DNA of 64,000 bases from contig NZ_JAUSYC010000001.1 in NCBI RefSeq assembly GCF_030816485.1, positions 310,001-374,000 on the forward strand, given 5' to 3'. Shown here one piece after another: positions 43,868-53,645 of this stretch. Both the position numbers and the translations under genes were made by a program. Origin of the DNA: Arthrobacter sp. B1I2. Its GTDB lineage: Bacteria > Actinomycetota > Actinomycetes > Actinomycetales > Micrococcaceae. The number at the start of each line of letters is the position of its first letter. The stretch's first letter is position 1. Under the pieces are notes generated by a model that saw nothing but the letters and a program-made list of their open reading frames with translations, was not told where the DNA came from and did not search any database.

Positions 43868-45226
43868 TTATCCTTTGGAGGCCCGGTCCAGGGAAGCCTG
43901 GCCCTTGTTCTGGGCGTCTTTGATCCTGGATTCAAGGGCTGATTCGTCCACTTTCCCCGCGGCCAGGTCCGGAACGGACTGCACGGTGACGTTCAGGAGT
44001 GCGAGCTGGATATCACCCCAGGCACCGGTGAAGGGCGTCGCTTTGGACTTCGCGGCGGCGTCGGCCATCGGCTTGAGCTTCGGATCGGTCAGGCTGGCGA
44101 GGGCCTCGGCGTTGGCCGGCAGATCACCAAAGGTCTTCTGGTAGTTCAGCTGTTCATCCTTCGACGTGATCAGCTTGATGTAGGCGAAGGCCAGGTCCTG
44201 CTGCTTGGAGTAATCGGCGACCACCAGGTTGTCACCGGAGAGAATGCTGGCGGCGTCGCCGTCGGACTTGGACTGTGTCTCGCCGGGCGCGACGGTGGGC
44301 ATCAGGGCGTATTCGTATTTGCCGGCAATTGCCGACTTATCGAGCGTCGGGATGGAGGTGGCGGTGGTCATCATCAGGTAGCCGGCCTTGCCGCTGGCAA
44401 AGGCGGCCACGGCGTTGCTGTTGCTCCAGCCCACGGAGGCGGGATCGACGATCTTGTCGTTGGTCAGCCAGCCGAAGTACGTCTCGTACGCCTTCTTGAC
44501 CGCGGGGTCATCCATCTTCAGCTTGTTGCCGTCAACCAGCGGGTTTCCGGCCTGGACGGACATGGCCCAGATGAACTTCCAGGGATCGAAGTTGTCCTTG
44601 TACCCGGTGGCGATGCCGTAAGTGTCGCCTTTGGTCATCTTCTTGGCCTGGGCAGCCAGCTCGTCCCAGGTTGTGGCGGGCTTGTCGATGCCGGCAGCGG
44701 CCAGCAGGTCCTTGTTGTAGGCCATCACGAACGGGCGGCTGACGAAGGGAATGCCAACCTGGTGGTCCTTGTCCGGTCCGGAGATGCCAAGGGCTGCCGG
44801 GTTGAACCGGTCCTTGCCGCCCACCTTCTTCCAGTCATCGTCGGAGAGGGTGACGAATGCCTTGGTGGAGAAGGCAGTTGGCGTGAATGTGGTGCCAAGT
44901 CCGTAGACGTCCGGGCCCTGGCCGGACACCACGGAGGTCTGGATGCGGGTGAGTTCGTCGTTTGCCGAAGCGAAGGTCTCGAACTTTACGTCGGCTCCGG
45001 TTTCAGCCTTGAACTTGGCGGCGATGTCGCTCTGCCACTGCTTTTGCTGCTCGGGGTACTGGCTCAGGACACCAACCAGGACGTTGAGGGTCTTGCCCGT
45101 CCCGTCCACTTTGCCGTCCGCATTCGTTGAGCCTCCCCCGCCCGAGCCCGACGATCCGCAACCGGTCAGGGCGAGTGCTGCAGCAGTGACAATCGCCGCA
45201 AACCCAGTAGTCGATTTAAACCTCAT
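43868..45226 (-). CDS. Sugar-binding lipoprotein of ABC importer
   Basis: 452-aa extracellular solute-binding protein (family 1). The lipoprotein signal has lipobox LALTGCGS, followed by a Ser/Gly linker and a two-lobe binding domain (LNVLVGVLSQYPEQQKQWQS, GPDVYGLGTTFTPT, IPFVSRPFVMAYNKDLL, WKFIWAMSVQAGNPL). GAGGAG precedes ATG 45226; a longer frame to 45388 would cross the LacI operator. First gene of the ten-gene operon. Ligand is inferred to be a uronate or uronate-containing sugar from the downstream enzymes. Confidence 0.94.
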   Translation of the reverse strand: MRFKSTTGFAAIVTAAALALTGCGSSGSGGGGSTNADGKVDGTGKTLNVLVGVLSQYPEQQKQWQSDIAAKFKAETGADVKFETFASANDELTRIQTSVVSGQGPDVYGLGTTFTPTAFSTKAFVTLSDDDWKKVGGKDRFNPAALGISGPDKDHQVGIPFVSRPFVMAYNKDLLAAAGIDKPATTWDELAAQAKKMTKGDTYGIATGYKDNFDPWKFIWAMSVQAGNPLVDGNKLKMDDPAVKKAYETYFGWLTNDKIVDPASVGWSNSNAVAAFASGKAGYLMMTTATSIPTLDKSAIAGKYEYALMPTVAPGETQSKSDGDAASILSGDNLVVADYSKQQDLAFAYIKLITSKDEQLNYQKTFGDLPANAEALASLTDPKLKPMADAAAKSKATPFTGAWGDIQLALLNVTVQSVPDLAAGKVDESALESRIKDAQNKGQASLDRASKG

Positions 45227-45326
45227 TGTTTCTTCTCCTCTAGGACACCCACATGGCCACATCCATCCTGTGGCGGACATCACTGCAGGCGACTCAAAAG
45301 TCAGTCTAGGAAATTGGAAAGGTTGC

Positions 45327-45340
45327 GGCAAGCGGTTGCC
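45327..45340. promoter_or_regulatory. LacI-family operator
   Basis: GGCAAGCGGTTGCC has perfect arms GGCAA/TTGCC around the NCGN centre typical of LacI/GalR-family sites. It lies in the divergent gap between the binding-protein gene (start 45226) and the lacI-type gene (start 45443), so one site can serve both promoters. Confidence 0.82.
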
Positions 45341-45442
45341 AAAAGTTGCCATAAGTGGTGTGATTGGAGGAACGAGAACCAAGTGCACGCAGGCGTAAAA
45401 CAGCCAATGACGCGTTCTCCAGCCAGAGAGGGAAGGTCGGCT

Positions 45443-46498
45443 ATGGCTAATCCACCGAGTGAAGCCAGTCCCCGGGGCCCCTTTGACGCAAGCTCCCGGC
45501 AGGACCGCCCGCCCACGATCCGGGATGTGGCCGAGCTGGCCGGAGTAGCTACATCCACGGTGTCACGGGCCCTTTCGCGGCCGGACCGGGTAAATCACCG
45601 GACACGCGTCCGCATTGAAGAAGCTGCAGCGGAACTCAACTACGTGCCGAGCTCGCAGGCGCGCGGGCTTAGCTCCGGACGGACCAACGCCGTGGCCGTA
45701 CTGGTACCCGACATCACCAATCCGTTCTACTTCGACATCATCCGCGGCACCCAACACCAACTCAAAGCCGCCGGCGTTACCCAGCTCCTGGTCGATACCG
45801 AGGAGTCCAGTGAGATGGAACTGGATGCATTGCACAAGATGCGCAAGTCCGCCGACGGCTTCATCCTTGCGGCCTCGCGCCTGACGGACGCCCAACTGGC
45901 GGAGGTCTCGCGGACACAGCCGCTGGTGACATTCAACCGTGCCTCCACCAGTGCCCCGACGGTGATGATCGATACGCCATCGGCCATCATCCAGGCCCTG
46001 GAGCATCTGGCCTCGCTGGGCCACCATAAAGTCTGCTACGTCTCCGGGCCGCCCACCTCGTGGTCCAACCGGATGCGCTGGAAAGTCTTCGAGGAGGACG
46101 CGACAAAACGTGGGATGGAGGTCCACCGGATTGGGCCCTACACACCCAAGACCACGTCAGGCGCTGCGGCCGCGGACGCTGCAGTAAGGACGGGCGCAAC
46201 AGCCTGCATCGTTTTCAACGACCTGCTGGCCATCGGCATGCTGCAGCGCCTGCAGGCCCGCGGCATCCGCGTGCCCCAGGACATGAGCATCATCGGATCG
46301 GACGATATCTTCGGCGCGGACTTCTGCAATCCGCCGCTGACCACCATCTCCAGCCCCATAGAGCAGGCGGGCAGGGTGGCGGTGTCCATGCTGCTGGCCC
46401 AGCTCAACCCGCTGTCGGGAAGCGCCACCCGCCAGCTGGCCGTCATGCCCACCCACCTGACCGTCCGGGAATCCACCGGTCCCGCGCCGGCCCAATAA
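45443..46498 (+). CDS. LacI-family transcriptional regulator
   Basis: 351-aa repressor. The N-terminal DNA-binding domain has TIRDVAELAGVATSTVSRAL, with the hinge helix YVPSSQARGLSSGRTN. The ligand domain (about residues 85-345) has VAVLVPDITNPFYFDIIRG, VCYVSGPPTSWSNRMR and IIGSDDIFGADF. ATG 45443 is chosen because GGGAAGG lies 7 bp upstream; earlier in-frame ATGs exist at 45407 and 45314. Divergent from the uronate operon and presumably its repressor through the site at 45327. Confidence 0.92.
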   Translation: MANPPSEASPRGPFDASSRQDRPPTIRDVAELAGVATSTVSRALSRPDRVNHRTRVRIEEAAAELNYVPSSQARGLSSGRTNAVAVLVPDITNPFYFDIIRGTQHQLKAAGVTQLLVDTEESSEMELDALHKMRKSADGFILAASRLTDAQLAEVSRTQPLVTFNRASTSAPTVMIDTPSAIIQALEHLASLGHHKVCYVSGPPTSWSNRMRWKVFEEDATKRGMEVHRIGPYTPKTTSGAAAADAAVRTGATACIVFNDLLAIGMLQRLQARGIRVPQDMSIIGSDDIFGADFCNPPLTTISSPIEQAGRVAVSMLLAQLNPLSGSATRQLAVMPTHLTVRESTGPAPAQ

Positions 46499-46526
46499 GG
46501 GCGGGCGGCACGCCTGCAGCCTGCCC

Positions 46527-47990
46527 CTACAGGTGGACCGCCGGTGTGTCAGAGGAGGTTGCGCCGCTGAAGGTGCTCCTGCTGATGTTGATCAGCAGCA
46601 GTGCAATGGGTGCGATCAGGACGGCAAAGCCGGCGGCCCACCAGAACACCGCAGAATAACCGTCGGACAAAGCCTCCATGGGCGCGCCGCCCGCGGCGGC
46701 AGTGGCTGCGGCCGCAACCGTACTGAACAAGGCGATCCCGAGGGAGCCGCCAATCTGCTGTGACGCGTTGACCAGCGCACTGGCCACCCCGGCGTCGTCC
46801 TTGTCCACTCCGAAGAGCGCAAGATTCTGCATGGGGACGAAGACCAGGCCCAGCCCGATGCCCAGCAGGATCAACGCCGGCAGCATGTTCACCAGGTAGC
46901 TTCCGTCTGCCCGCACCTGGGTCAGCCAGAGCATTGCCGCGGCCATGAAGATCGGCCCGACGGCGGTGGGGATTTTCGGACCGAGGACCGGCAGGTTTTT
47001 GGCCGTGATCCCGGCCGTCACGATCAGCACCACCGTCATGGGCAGGGACGCAACCCCTGCGATGAATGGCGCGAAGCCCAGCACAATCTGGATGTAGAAG
47101 TTGATGAAAAGAATGCCGCCAATCAGGACGGCTCCGGCCAGGAAGGACGCCAGGAAGGCTGCTGCACGGTTGCGCTCAGAGGCAACGCGAAGGGGCAGCA
47201 AGGGGTGCTTGACACGCCTTTCGACGACGACGAACATCGCCATGAGTGCCACGCCGGCCAGGATGAAGCCCCAGGTCTCAGGCGCCGCCCAGCCGTGTTC
47301 CGCATTGGTGAAGCCGTAAACCAGGGATCCAAGCCCGAACGCCGCCATGGCAACCCCCGGCCAGTCGTATTTGGTGGACCCTCCGGCTTTGCTTTCCTGC
47401 ACGCGCTTCCACACTCCCACCAGGGCGATGGCAGCAATGGGAACGTTGACGAAGAAGCACCAGCGCCAGGAGACGTAATCCGTAAGGAACCCGCCCAGCA
47501 GGACCCCGGCGGCTGCACCCACCCCACTGATGGAGCCGAAGACCGCGAAGGCCGTGCCGCGCTCCTTCCCTCCCGGGAAGGACACCGTGAGCAGGGCCAG
47601 GGCTGCCGGGGCCAGGAGAGCCGCGAAAAGCCCCTGAAGCGCGCGGGCGCTGATCAGTTCCCAAGGTGCCTGGGCGAGCCCGCCGGCAAGCGATGCCAGA
47701 GCAAACCCGGTAGAGGCCGTAATGAAGGCGCGCTTCCGGCCCCAAAAGTCCGCGATCCGGCCGCCCAGCAGCAGGAATGCTCCCAGAGCCAGAGCATAGG
47801 CGGTCACCACCCAGGCTCGCGTGGAGTCGCTGATCCCCATCTCGGCCTGCAGGCGCGGGAGGGCCAGGTTCACGATGGTGCCGTCCAGGACCACCATGAA
47901 CTGGGCCAGGGCGAGGAAGACGAGCGCCCACCATTTTCCTCTTGCTTTGGCTGCCGCCGTTTGCGGCGGATCCGCCAGTTGTGTCGTCAT
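46527..47990 (-). CDS. DHA2-family (EmrB/QacA-type) MFS efflux transporter
   Basis: 487-aa permease with about 14 helices. The DHA2 motif D1 FMVVLDGTIVNLALPRLQ is in helix 1, motif A is GRIADFWGRKRA, and the antiporter motif C is GSISGVGAAAGVLLGG. It predicts proton-driven export of a drug or toxic compound. GGAGA precedes ATG 47990. A perfect palindrome lies 24 bp upstream and a MarR-family gene is encoded just before it in the same direction, which points to substrate-inducible efflux. Confidence 0.93.
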   Translation of the reverse strand: MTTQLADPPQTAAAKARGKWWALVFLALAQFMVVLDGTIVNLALPRLQAEMGISDSTRAWVVTAYALALGAFLLLGGRIADFWGRKRAFITASTGFALASLAGGLAQAPWELISARALQGLFAALLAPAALALLTVSFPGGKERGTAFAVFGSISGVGAAAGVLLGGFLTDYVSWRWCFFVNVPIAAIALVGVWKRVQESKAGGSTKYDWPGVAMAAFGLGSLVYGFTNAEHGWAAPETWGFILAGVALMAMFVVVERRVKHPLLPLRVASERNRAAAFLASFLAGAVLIGGILFINFYIQIVLGFAPFIAGVASLPMTVVLIVTAGITAKNLPVLGPKIPTAVGPIFMAAAMLWLTQVRADGSYLVNMLPALILLGIGLGLVFVPMQNLALFGVDKDDAGVASALVNASQQIGGSLGIALFSTVAAAATAAAGGAPMEALSDGYSAVFWWAAGFAVLIAPIALLLINISRSTFSGATSSDTPAVHL

Positions 47991-48013
47991 TCAAATCTCC
48001 ACATCAGTAGCTT

Positions 48014-48027
48014 TACTTATATAAGTA
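48014..48027. promoter_or_regulatory. 14-bp perfect palindrome, candidate MarR operator
   Basis: TACTTATATAAGTA is its own reverse complement, set in a short AT-rich gap between the MarR-family gene and the MFS gene. It would overlap the MFS promoter. Size and symmetry suit a MarR dimer. Confidence 0.65.
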
Positions 48028-48068
48028 TAACTATATGGGAGGATACGTGTGAATGAGGGCAGACGGGC

Positions 48069-48542
48069 CTACTCCGGCTGGGCCAGGACGGACGCAAGCC
48101 GCTGCAATGCGGGCAACGCGGCTGCCAGCTGCTCGCGATCATCCGGCTGCAGCCGGCTGCCCGCGGCGGCCAGCGTGTCCGCCCACGCCCCCTCGAGCAG
48201 GGTCTTGATGCGGACCGACTCCGGCGTGGGGTGCAGGGCAACATACCGCTTATCCAAGGCATCGCGGGCCCTCGTGACCAGGCCCAGGGCTACGAGCTCA
48301 CGCAACTGGGCGCTGACGTTGCTCAGCTGCCGCCCCAGCCTGGCCGCCACCTCCGCCACGTTGATTCCAGGATGCCGTTCAATCACCCGGATAACGTCCA
48401 GCACCCCACTGGACAAGGGAAGGACCCCCGTCCCCTCATGGGATTTCCGCCGCACCTCGAACGAGATATCCAGGACGGCCACCGCCAGGTCCCGGGCATC
48501 CAGCGGTGGTGTTTCTTGGGCGCGGGGCGTGGAGTGGTCCAT
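48069..48542 (-). CDS. MarR-family transcriptional regulator
   Basis: 157-aa winged-helix regulator. The recognition region is HPGINVAEVAARLGRQLSNV followed by SAQLRELVALGLVTRARD and the wing DKRYVALHPTPE. ATG 48542 (MDHSTPRAQE) gives the usual MarR size; a longer frame would run over the pxpA operator at 48608. The gene precedes the DHA2 transporter with a 78-bp gap, in the same direction. It most likely represses the transporter. Confidence 0.85.
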   Translation of the reverse strand: MDHSTPRAQETPPLDARDLAVAVLDISFEVRRKSHEGTGVLPLSSGVLDVIRVIERHPGINVAEVAARLGRQLSNVSAQLRELVALGLVTRARDALDKRYVALHPTPESVRIKTLLEGAWADTLAAAGSRLQPDDREQLAAALPALQRLASVLAQPE

Positions 48543-48607
48543 CCCACCAGCATAGGAGTAAAGCGCGACGGCGGATCGGGCGCCCTTTTGACAAAATCCC
48601 GGCCCAA

Positions 48608-48622
48608 GATTGTTGAACAATC
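48608..48622. promoter_or_regulatory. GntR-type operator upstream of pxpA
   Basis: GATTGTT-G-AACAATC: perfect 7-bp arms around one base, 51 bp before the pxpA ATG. Two further copies of the same core stand at 55705-55719 and 55729-55743 before the oppositely directed transporter operon. Confidence 0.82.
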
Positions 48623-48673
48623 CTTGATTCTCGTGCATCCTAGAGAGACCACTTCAACGAGACGAGAATCACT

Positions 48674-49432
48674 ATGGCCTACATTGACCTCAACAGCGAC
48701 GTCGGGGAATCCTTTGGCAACTGGACCATGGGCGATGACGCAGCAATCTTCCGCTCGGTTTCCAGCGCCAACGTCGCCTGCGGCTTCCACGCCGGGGATC
48801 CGTCCACCATCGCCCGCACCTGCCGGGACGCCGTCGCGGCAGGCGTCGTCATCGGCGCGCACGTGGGCTACCGCGATCTTGCCGGCTTCGGCCGACGTTT
48901 CGTGGACTGCTCCGCTACCGAACTGGCGGATGATGTCCTCTACCAGCTGGGTGCCCTTAACGCACTTGCCGCCGCCGCGGGCGGCCGCATCCGCTACGTC
49001 AAACCGCACGGCGCCCTCTACAACACCATCGTCACGCACGAAACGCATGCCCAGGCCGTCGTGGACGCGGTCAAGGCCTTCGGCGGCGACCTGCCGCTGC
49101 TCCTGCTCCCCGGCTCCGTAGCCCTCGCCCGCGCCGAGGCGGCCGGGCTTCGCGGCGTGGCTGAAGCGTTCGCGGACCGCGCCTACAACCCTGACGGGAC
49201 CCTGGTCTCCCGGCGCGAAAGCGGCGCCGTCCTCCACGACGAGGACGCCGTCGCCGCCAACATGGTCCGGCTGGCCACCGAGGGGACCATCATTGCCCGC
49301 GACGGGTCCGCCATCAAGGCGGAAGCGGAGAGCATCTGCCTCCACGGCGACACCGCCGGCGCCGTTTCCATGGCCGCCGCGGTGCGGCGGGAACTGGAAG
49401 CCGCCGGCGTGGCAATCCGGAGCTTCGTGTGA
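48674..49432 (+). CDS. pxpA: 5-oxoprolinase subunit PxpA (LamB/YcsF family)
   Basis: 252-aa LamB/YcsF protein, one part of the prokaryotic ATP-dependent 5-oxoprolinase that opens 5-oxoproline to glutamate. It begins [20 protein letters not shown] and has [46 protein letters not shown] and [16 protein letters not shown], the conserved family blocks. It is the first gene of the operon; its stop overlaps the start of pxpBC (GTGA). Control by the GntR site at 48608 is likely. Confidence 0.96.
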   Translation: MAYIDLNSDVGESFGNWTMGDDAAIFRSVSSANVACGFHAGDPSTIARTCRDAVAAGVVIGAHVGYRDLAGFGRRFVDCSATELADDVLYQLGALNALAAAAGGRIRYVKPHGALYNTIVTHETHAQAVVDAVKAFGGDLPLLLLPGSVALARAEAAGLRGVAEAFADRAYNPDGTLVSRRESGAVLHDEDAVAANMVRLATEGTIIARDGSAIKAEAESICLHGDTAGAVSMAAAVRRELEAAGVAIRSFV

Positions 49433-51108
49433 GCTCCCCCCACATCCGCTGGGCCGGGCCCCGCGCCCTCCTCATCGAACTCGACTCCCTGGAAACGGTC
49501 CTGGCCGTCCACGCCCGTTTGCAGGAGACGCCCTTGCCCGGCCAGGTGGATGTCCTGGCCGCCGCACGGACCGTCCTGGCGGTTTTCGATTCGCGCGCCT
49601 CGGCACAGGCGGCCCGTGCCGCCGTTGCCATTATGGACAGGGAGACGGCCGCGGTGGACGCCGCCGGCGCCGATCCGGTCCGGATAGAGGTGGTATACGA
49701 CGGCGATGACCTCGCCGAAGTGGGCAGGCTTACCGGGCTGGGTGCCGACGGTGTGATCGCCGTGCACACCGGGCAGTTGTGGACAGCGGCGTTCGGTGGG
49801 TTCGCCCCCGGCTTCGCCTACCTGGTAGGCGAAACTGACGCATTGACTGTTCCGCGGCGCAGCTCGCCGCGGACCGCCGTTCCCGCCGGTTCCGTGGCCC
49901 TGGCCGGCAATTTCTCCGCTGTGTACCCGCGGCGCTCCCCCGGCGGCTGGCAGCTGATCGGACGCACTGCCGCCCGGATGTGGGACCTGGACCGTGAACA
50001 GCCTGCCTTGCTCCGGCCAGGGAGCACCGTCCGGTATGTCGCAGTGCGGGAAGTCGTGGAAGTCACCGAACCTGCCGGACAGCAGGGCAACCCTGCCGGC
50101 CGTGACATGGCCGCCGGCGCCCCCGCCCTGGAGATCATCACACCCGGCCCGCAGTCCCTCATCCAGGACCTTGGCCGTCCCGGCTTCGGTGACCTGGGCG
50201 TCTCCCCCGCAGGCGCTGCCGACGCCGCGGGCGCCCGCCAGGCGAACCGGCTGGTGGGGAACCTGCCGGGTGACGCCGTGCTCGAAACCGTTCTGGGCGG
50301 CCTGTCCGTACGTTCCCGCGGCGAACTGACAGCCGCACTCACCGGCGCCCCCGCGGAAGCCGAGATCCGGTCCGGAAGCGGCAGCCGCCCGGCCCCGATG
50401 TACGCCCCCTTCCCGCTGCACGACGGTGAGAGCCTCCACCTCGGCATGCCGGCGGCAGGCCTGCGCACTTACCTTGCCGTCCGCGGCGGAATTGACGTGC
50501 CCCCGGTGCTGGGCAGCAGGTCCACGGACCTGATGTCCGGGATCGGACCATCTCCGCTGGCCGCCGGAACCGTGCTGCCGGTCGGCCCCGCAGACCGGGG
50601 CCGCGTGGTGGGCCAGCCCGAACCGCCAACCCTGCATCCGGGCCTCAACCAGGGCGGGACCGGCAGCGCCCCGGTGGTGCTCCGCGTTACTCCCGGTCCC
50701 CGCGACGACTGGTTCACCCCGCAGTCCCTCGCGGCCCTGACCGGGCAGGACTGGACGGTCACCGCCGAGTCCAACCGGATCGGCGTGCGGCTGGATACAA
50801 CAGCTGGCCGGACGCCGCTGGAACGCTCACGGACAGAGGAACTGCCCAGCGAAGGCGTGGTCGCCGGCTCGCTGCAGGTGCCGCCGTCGGGCCTTCCCGT
50901 CCTCTTCCTCGCCGACCACCCTGTGACCGGCGGGTACCCCGTGATCGCCGTCGTCGTCCCGGAAGACCTGCCGGTGGCGGCGCAGCTTCCGCCCGGCGCC
51001 CTCATCCGTTTCCAGGCCGTGGATCCGGGGACTATGGAGCCGCTCCGGCCCGGGGCCCTGCAGCAGCCACAACCCACCACTCCCACGCCTGTCGCAAACA
51101 GCCTGTGA
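49429..51108 (+). CDS. Fused 5-oxoprolinase subunits PxpB-PxpC
   Basis: 559-aa fusion. Residues ~1-205 correspond to PxpB/KipI ([45 protein letters not shown]). After a short linker, residues ~230-545 correspond to PxpC/KipA ([75 protein letters not shown]). In many bacteria these are two genes. The same two domains form the carboxyltransferase part of urea carboxylase, notable since a biotin carboxylase gene follows with only 11 bp between stop and start. Confidence 0.94.
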   Translation: MSSPHIRWAGPRALLIELDSLETVLAVHARLQETPLPGQVDVLAAARTVLAVFDSRASAQAARAAVAIMDRETAAVDAAGADPVRIEVVYDGDDLAEVGRLTGLGADGVIAVHTGQLWTAAFGGFAPGFAYLVGETDALTVPRRSSPRTAVPAGSVALAGNFSAVYPRRSPGGWQLIGRTAARMWDLDREQPALLRPGSTVRYVAVREVVEVTEPAGQQGNPAGRDMAAGAPALEIITPGPQSLIQDLGRPGFGDLGVSPAGAADAAGARQANRLVGNLPGDAVLETVLGGLSVRSRGELTAALTGAPAEAEIRSGSGSRPAPMYAPFPLHDGESLHLGMPAAGLRTYLAVRGGIDVPPVLGSRSTDLMSGIGPSPLAAGTVLPVGPADRGRVVGQPEPPTLHPGLNQGGTGSAPVVLRVTPGPRDDWFTPQSLAALTGQDWTVTAESNRIGVRLDTTAGRTPLERSRTEELPSEGVVAGSLQVPPSGLPVLFLADHPVTGGYPVIAVVVPEDLPVAAQLPPGALIRFQAVDPGTMEPLRPGALQQPQPTTPTPVANSL

Positions 51109-51119
51109 AAGAAGCAGCC

Positions 51120-52874
51120 ATGAAAAAAGTCCTGATCGCCAACCGCGGCGAGATCGCCGTCCGGATCGCCCGCGCCTGCGCCGATGCGGGCCTGGCGTCC
51201 GTCGCCGTCTACTCGGATCCCGATGCCGATGCCCTGCACGTGCGCCTCAGCGACGAGGCCTACCCGCTGGACGGTTCCGCCAGTGCCGAGACCTACCTGA
51301 ACATCGAAAAGCTCCTTGCCGCGGCGACCCGCGCCGGCGCTGACGCCGTCCATCCCGGCTACGGCTTCCTGTCCGAGAACGCCGACTTCGCGCAGGCAGT
51401 GCTCGATGCCGGGCTCACCTGGGTGGGCCCGTCGCCGGAAGCCATCCGGAGCCTCGGCAACAAGGTGACCGCGCGGGAGATTGCCGTCCGCGCCGGTGCC
51501 CCGCTGGTCCCCGGGTCGGACGGACCTGTCGCGGACGCCGACGAGGTCCGGGCGTTTGCCGCACATCACGGCGTTCCGGTCGCCATCAAGGCGGCCTTCG
51601 GCGGCGGCGGCCGCGGCCTGAAGATCGCCTACCGGATGGAGGACATCGACGACGCGTTCGACTCCGCGGTGCGTGAGGCAACCGTAGCCTTCGGCCGCGG
51701 CGAATGCTTCGTGGAGCGCTTCCTGGACCGGCCCCGCCACGTCGAGGCCCAGGTCATCGCCGACACGCATGGAAACGTGGTGGTGGTGGGCACCCGCGAC
51801 TGCTCACTCCAGCGCCGCCACCAGAAGCTGGTGGAAGAAGCACCCGCACCGTTCCTCACACCGGAGCAGCGCAGCCGCATTCACGAGTCCGCCCGCGCCA
51901 TCTGCCGGGAAGCCGGCTACACCGGAGCCGGCACTGTGGAGTACCTGGTGGCACCTGACGGCGTCATCTCCTTCCTGGAGGTCAACACCCGCCTGCAGGT
52001 GGAACACCCGGTCACCGAGGAAACCTCCGGCATCGATCTGGTGCGCGAACAGTTCCGCATCGCCGCCGGCCTGCCGCTCTCCATCATGGAGGATCCCCAG
52101 CCCACCGGCCACGCCATCGAATTCCGGCTGAACGCCGAAGACGCCGGCCGCGGCTTCCTGCCCTCCCCCGGCCCCGTGGACGTTTTCGAAGCACCCACCG
52201 GCCCGGGCATCCGGGTCGACTCCGGGGTCCGGTCCGGCTCCGTCATCCCGGCCGAATACGACTCCCTGATGGCCAAGCTGATCGTCCGCGGCGAGGACCG
52301 GGCGCAGGCGCTGCGCCGTGCCCGTGCAGCATTGGACGAACTGCGGATCGAAGGCGTGCCCACGGTGGTCCCGTTCCACCGCGCCGTAGTGCGGGACCCG
52401 GATTTCACGGCACCGGACCGGCTGGGCGTCTACACCACATGGATTGAATCCGAGTTCTCCGGCCGGCTCGCGGCCTCACTGAAGAGCGGAATTGCCGGGC
52501 CCGTGGCGCGGCGCGAAACGCTCACCGTGGAAATCGACGGCAAGGCTGTCCAGCTGGGACTTCCGGCACAGGTTTATGCCGCACTGATGCACGGCGGCGG
52601 TGCGGCATCGCACCGCGCCCGGGAGGATGCCGACGGCGACCACGGCAGTGACGGCGCAGCCAACGGCAAGGTGACGGCACCGATGGGCGGCAACCTGGTC
52701 AAATGGCTGGCCGACGACGGCGCCGAAGTGGGTGCCGACCAGCCGCTCGCCATCGTTGAGGCGATGAAGATGGAAACCGTTGTTGCCGCTTCCGCGGCCG
52801 GCACCTTCCGCCGCGGTGAACAGGAACCGGGGGCCGTCGTCGTCCGTGGCGAAGTGCTGGGGACGGTCAGCTAA
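51120..52874 (+). CDS. Biotin carboxylase-BCCP protein (AccC/AccB fusion)
   Basis: 584-aa protein. Residues ~1-450 are biotin carboxylase: [20 protein letters not shown], the ATP-grasp glycine loop [13 protein letters not shown], and [15 protein letters not shown]. Residues ~510-583 are a biotinyl domain with EAMKMETV, K550 the predicted biotinylated Lys. No carboxyltransferase domain of acyl-CoA type is present here or next door. GTG 51105 overlapping the previous stop is an alternative start; ATG 51120 has AAAGAAG before it and gives the canonical N-terminus. In the operon it probably works with PxpBC as a split urea-carboxylase-like machine (inference). Confidence 0.93.
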   Translation: MKKVLIANRGEIAVRIARACADAGLASVAVYSDPDADALHVRLSDEAYPLDGSASAETYLNIEKLLAAATRAGADAVHPGYGFLSENADFAQAVLDAGLTWVGPSPEAIRSLGNKVTAREIAVRAGAPLVPGSDGPVADADEVRAFAAHHGVPVAIKAAFGGGGRGLKIAYRMEDIDDAFDSAVREATVAFGRGECFVERFLDRPRHVEAQVIADTHGNVVVVGTRDCSLQRRHQKLVEEAPAPFLTPEQRSRIHESARAICREAGYTGAGTVEYLVAPDGVISFLEVNTRLQVEHPVTEETSGIDLVREQFRIAAGLPLSIMEDPQPTGHAIEFRLNAEDAGRGFLPSPGPVDVFEAPTGPGIRVDSGVRSGSVIPAEYDSLMAKLIVRGEDRAQALRRARAALDELRIEGVPTVVPFHRAVVRDPDFTAPDRLGVYTTWIESEFSGRLAASLKSGIAGPVARRETLTVEIDGKAVQLGLPAQVYAALMHGGGAASHRAREDADGDHGSDGAANGKVTAPMGGNLVKWLADDGAEVGADQPLAIVEAMKMETVVAASAAGTFRRGEQEPGAVVVRGEVLGTVS

Positions 52875-52907
52875 CATCGGGTGTTGACGAAAACGGGGGG
52901 CACGGAC

Positions 52908-53576
52908 ATGGACACCGGGACACACGGCGCTGCAGAACACGCGCACACCACGGCATGGATCGCCTCCGTGCTGCGGAGCCGCATCGCCGCGGGCGAACTG
53001 ACCCCCGGGTCAAAACTGTCCGAACAGGCGCTGTCCACCTCGCTGGGCGTTTCGCGCAATACCCTGCGGCAGGCCTTCACCATCCTTGCAGGCGAGTCCA
53101 TGGTCACGCGCATTCCCAACCGTGGCGTCTTTGTGGCGTCGCCTGGCGCGGAGGAGGTGCGTGAAATCTACCGCATCCGCCGCACCATCGAACCGGCAGC
53201 CGTGCTCTGGGGCGGGCTCTCGCCGAAGATCCTGGACGACATGGAAACCATCGTCCAGCGCGCCCAGGATGCCCGGAACGCCGGTTCCGTCACGGACATG
53301 GCAGACGCCAACCAGGCCCTCCACCGTGCGGTGGTGGGCCTGACGGGAAGCGCCACCCTGCAGGAGCTGATGGACCGCGTGCTCGCCGAAATGCGGCTGG
53401 TGTTCCATGCCATGGCGTCAGCCCCCGACTTCCATAGCCACTATGTGGAGCGCAATGTGGAGCTCGTGAAGCGGCTCCGCGCCGGCGAGCGGGAAGAAGC
53501 GGCGGCCGGGCTGCGCATTTACCTCGACGCGGCTGAAGCCGAACTGCTGGGGCACCTGGCCGGCACGGGGCACTGA
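52908..53576 (+). CDS. GntR-family (FadR-type) regulator of the pxp locus
   Basis: 222-aa regulator. The N-terminal winged helix (about residues 12-78) has LSEQALSTSLGVSRNTLRQA and RIPNRGVFVASP. The C-terminal all-helical FCD-type domain (EIYRIRRTIEPAAVL, ANQALHRAVVGLTGSATLQE) binds a carboxylate ligand through metal in relatives. It is the last gene of the pxpA-pxpBC-carboxylase operon; GGGGGG precedes ATG 52908. The three inverted repeats in front of the two divergent operons are its likely targets, and 5-oxoproline a plausible effector. Confidence 0.9.
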   Translation: MDTGTHGAAEHAHTTAWIASVLRSRIAAGELTPGSKLSEQALSTSLGVSRNTLRQAFTILAGESMVTRIPNRGVFVASPGAEEVREIYRIRRTIEPAAVLWGGLSPKILDDMETIVQRAQDARNAGSVTDMADANQALHRAVVGLTGSATLQELMDRVLAEMRLVFHAMASAPDFHSHYVERNVELVKRLRAGEREEAAAGLRIYLDAAEAELLGHLAGTGH

Positions 53577-53591
53577 GCGGATTCTTAAGTC

Positions 53592-53627
53592 GGGAGGGGC
53601 CTGCACCGGTTGGTGCAGGCCCCTCCC
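53592..53627. terminator. Strong hairpin terminator between convergent operons
   Basis: Perfect 16-bp stem GGGAGGGGCCTGCACC/GGTGCAGGCCCCTCCC with loop GGTT, between the GntR gene (plus) and the DUF1445 gene (minus). T runs are weak on both sides. Confidence 0.75.
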
Positions 53628-53645
53628 GGCTTGGTAGCGCCAAGT

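Noticed and set aside
49183..50637. 484-codon minus-strand frame
   Set aside because: Antisense to pxpA/pxpBC, no family features.
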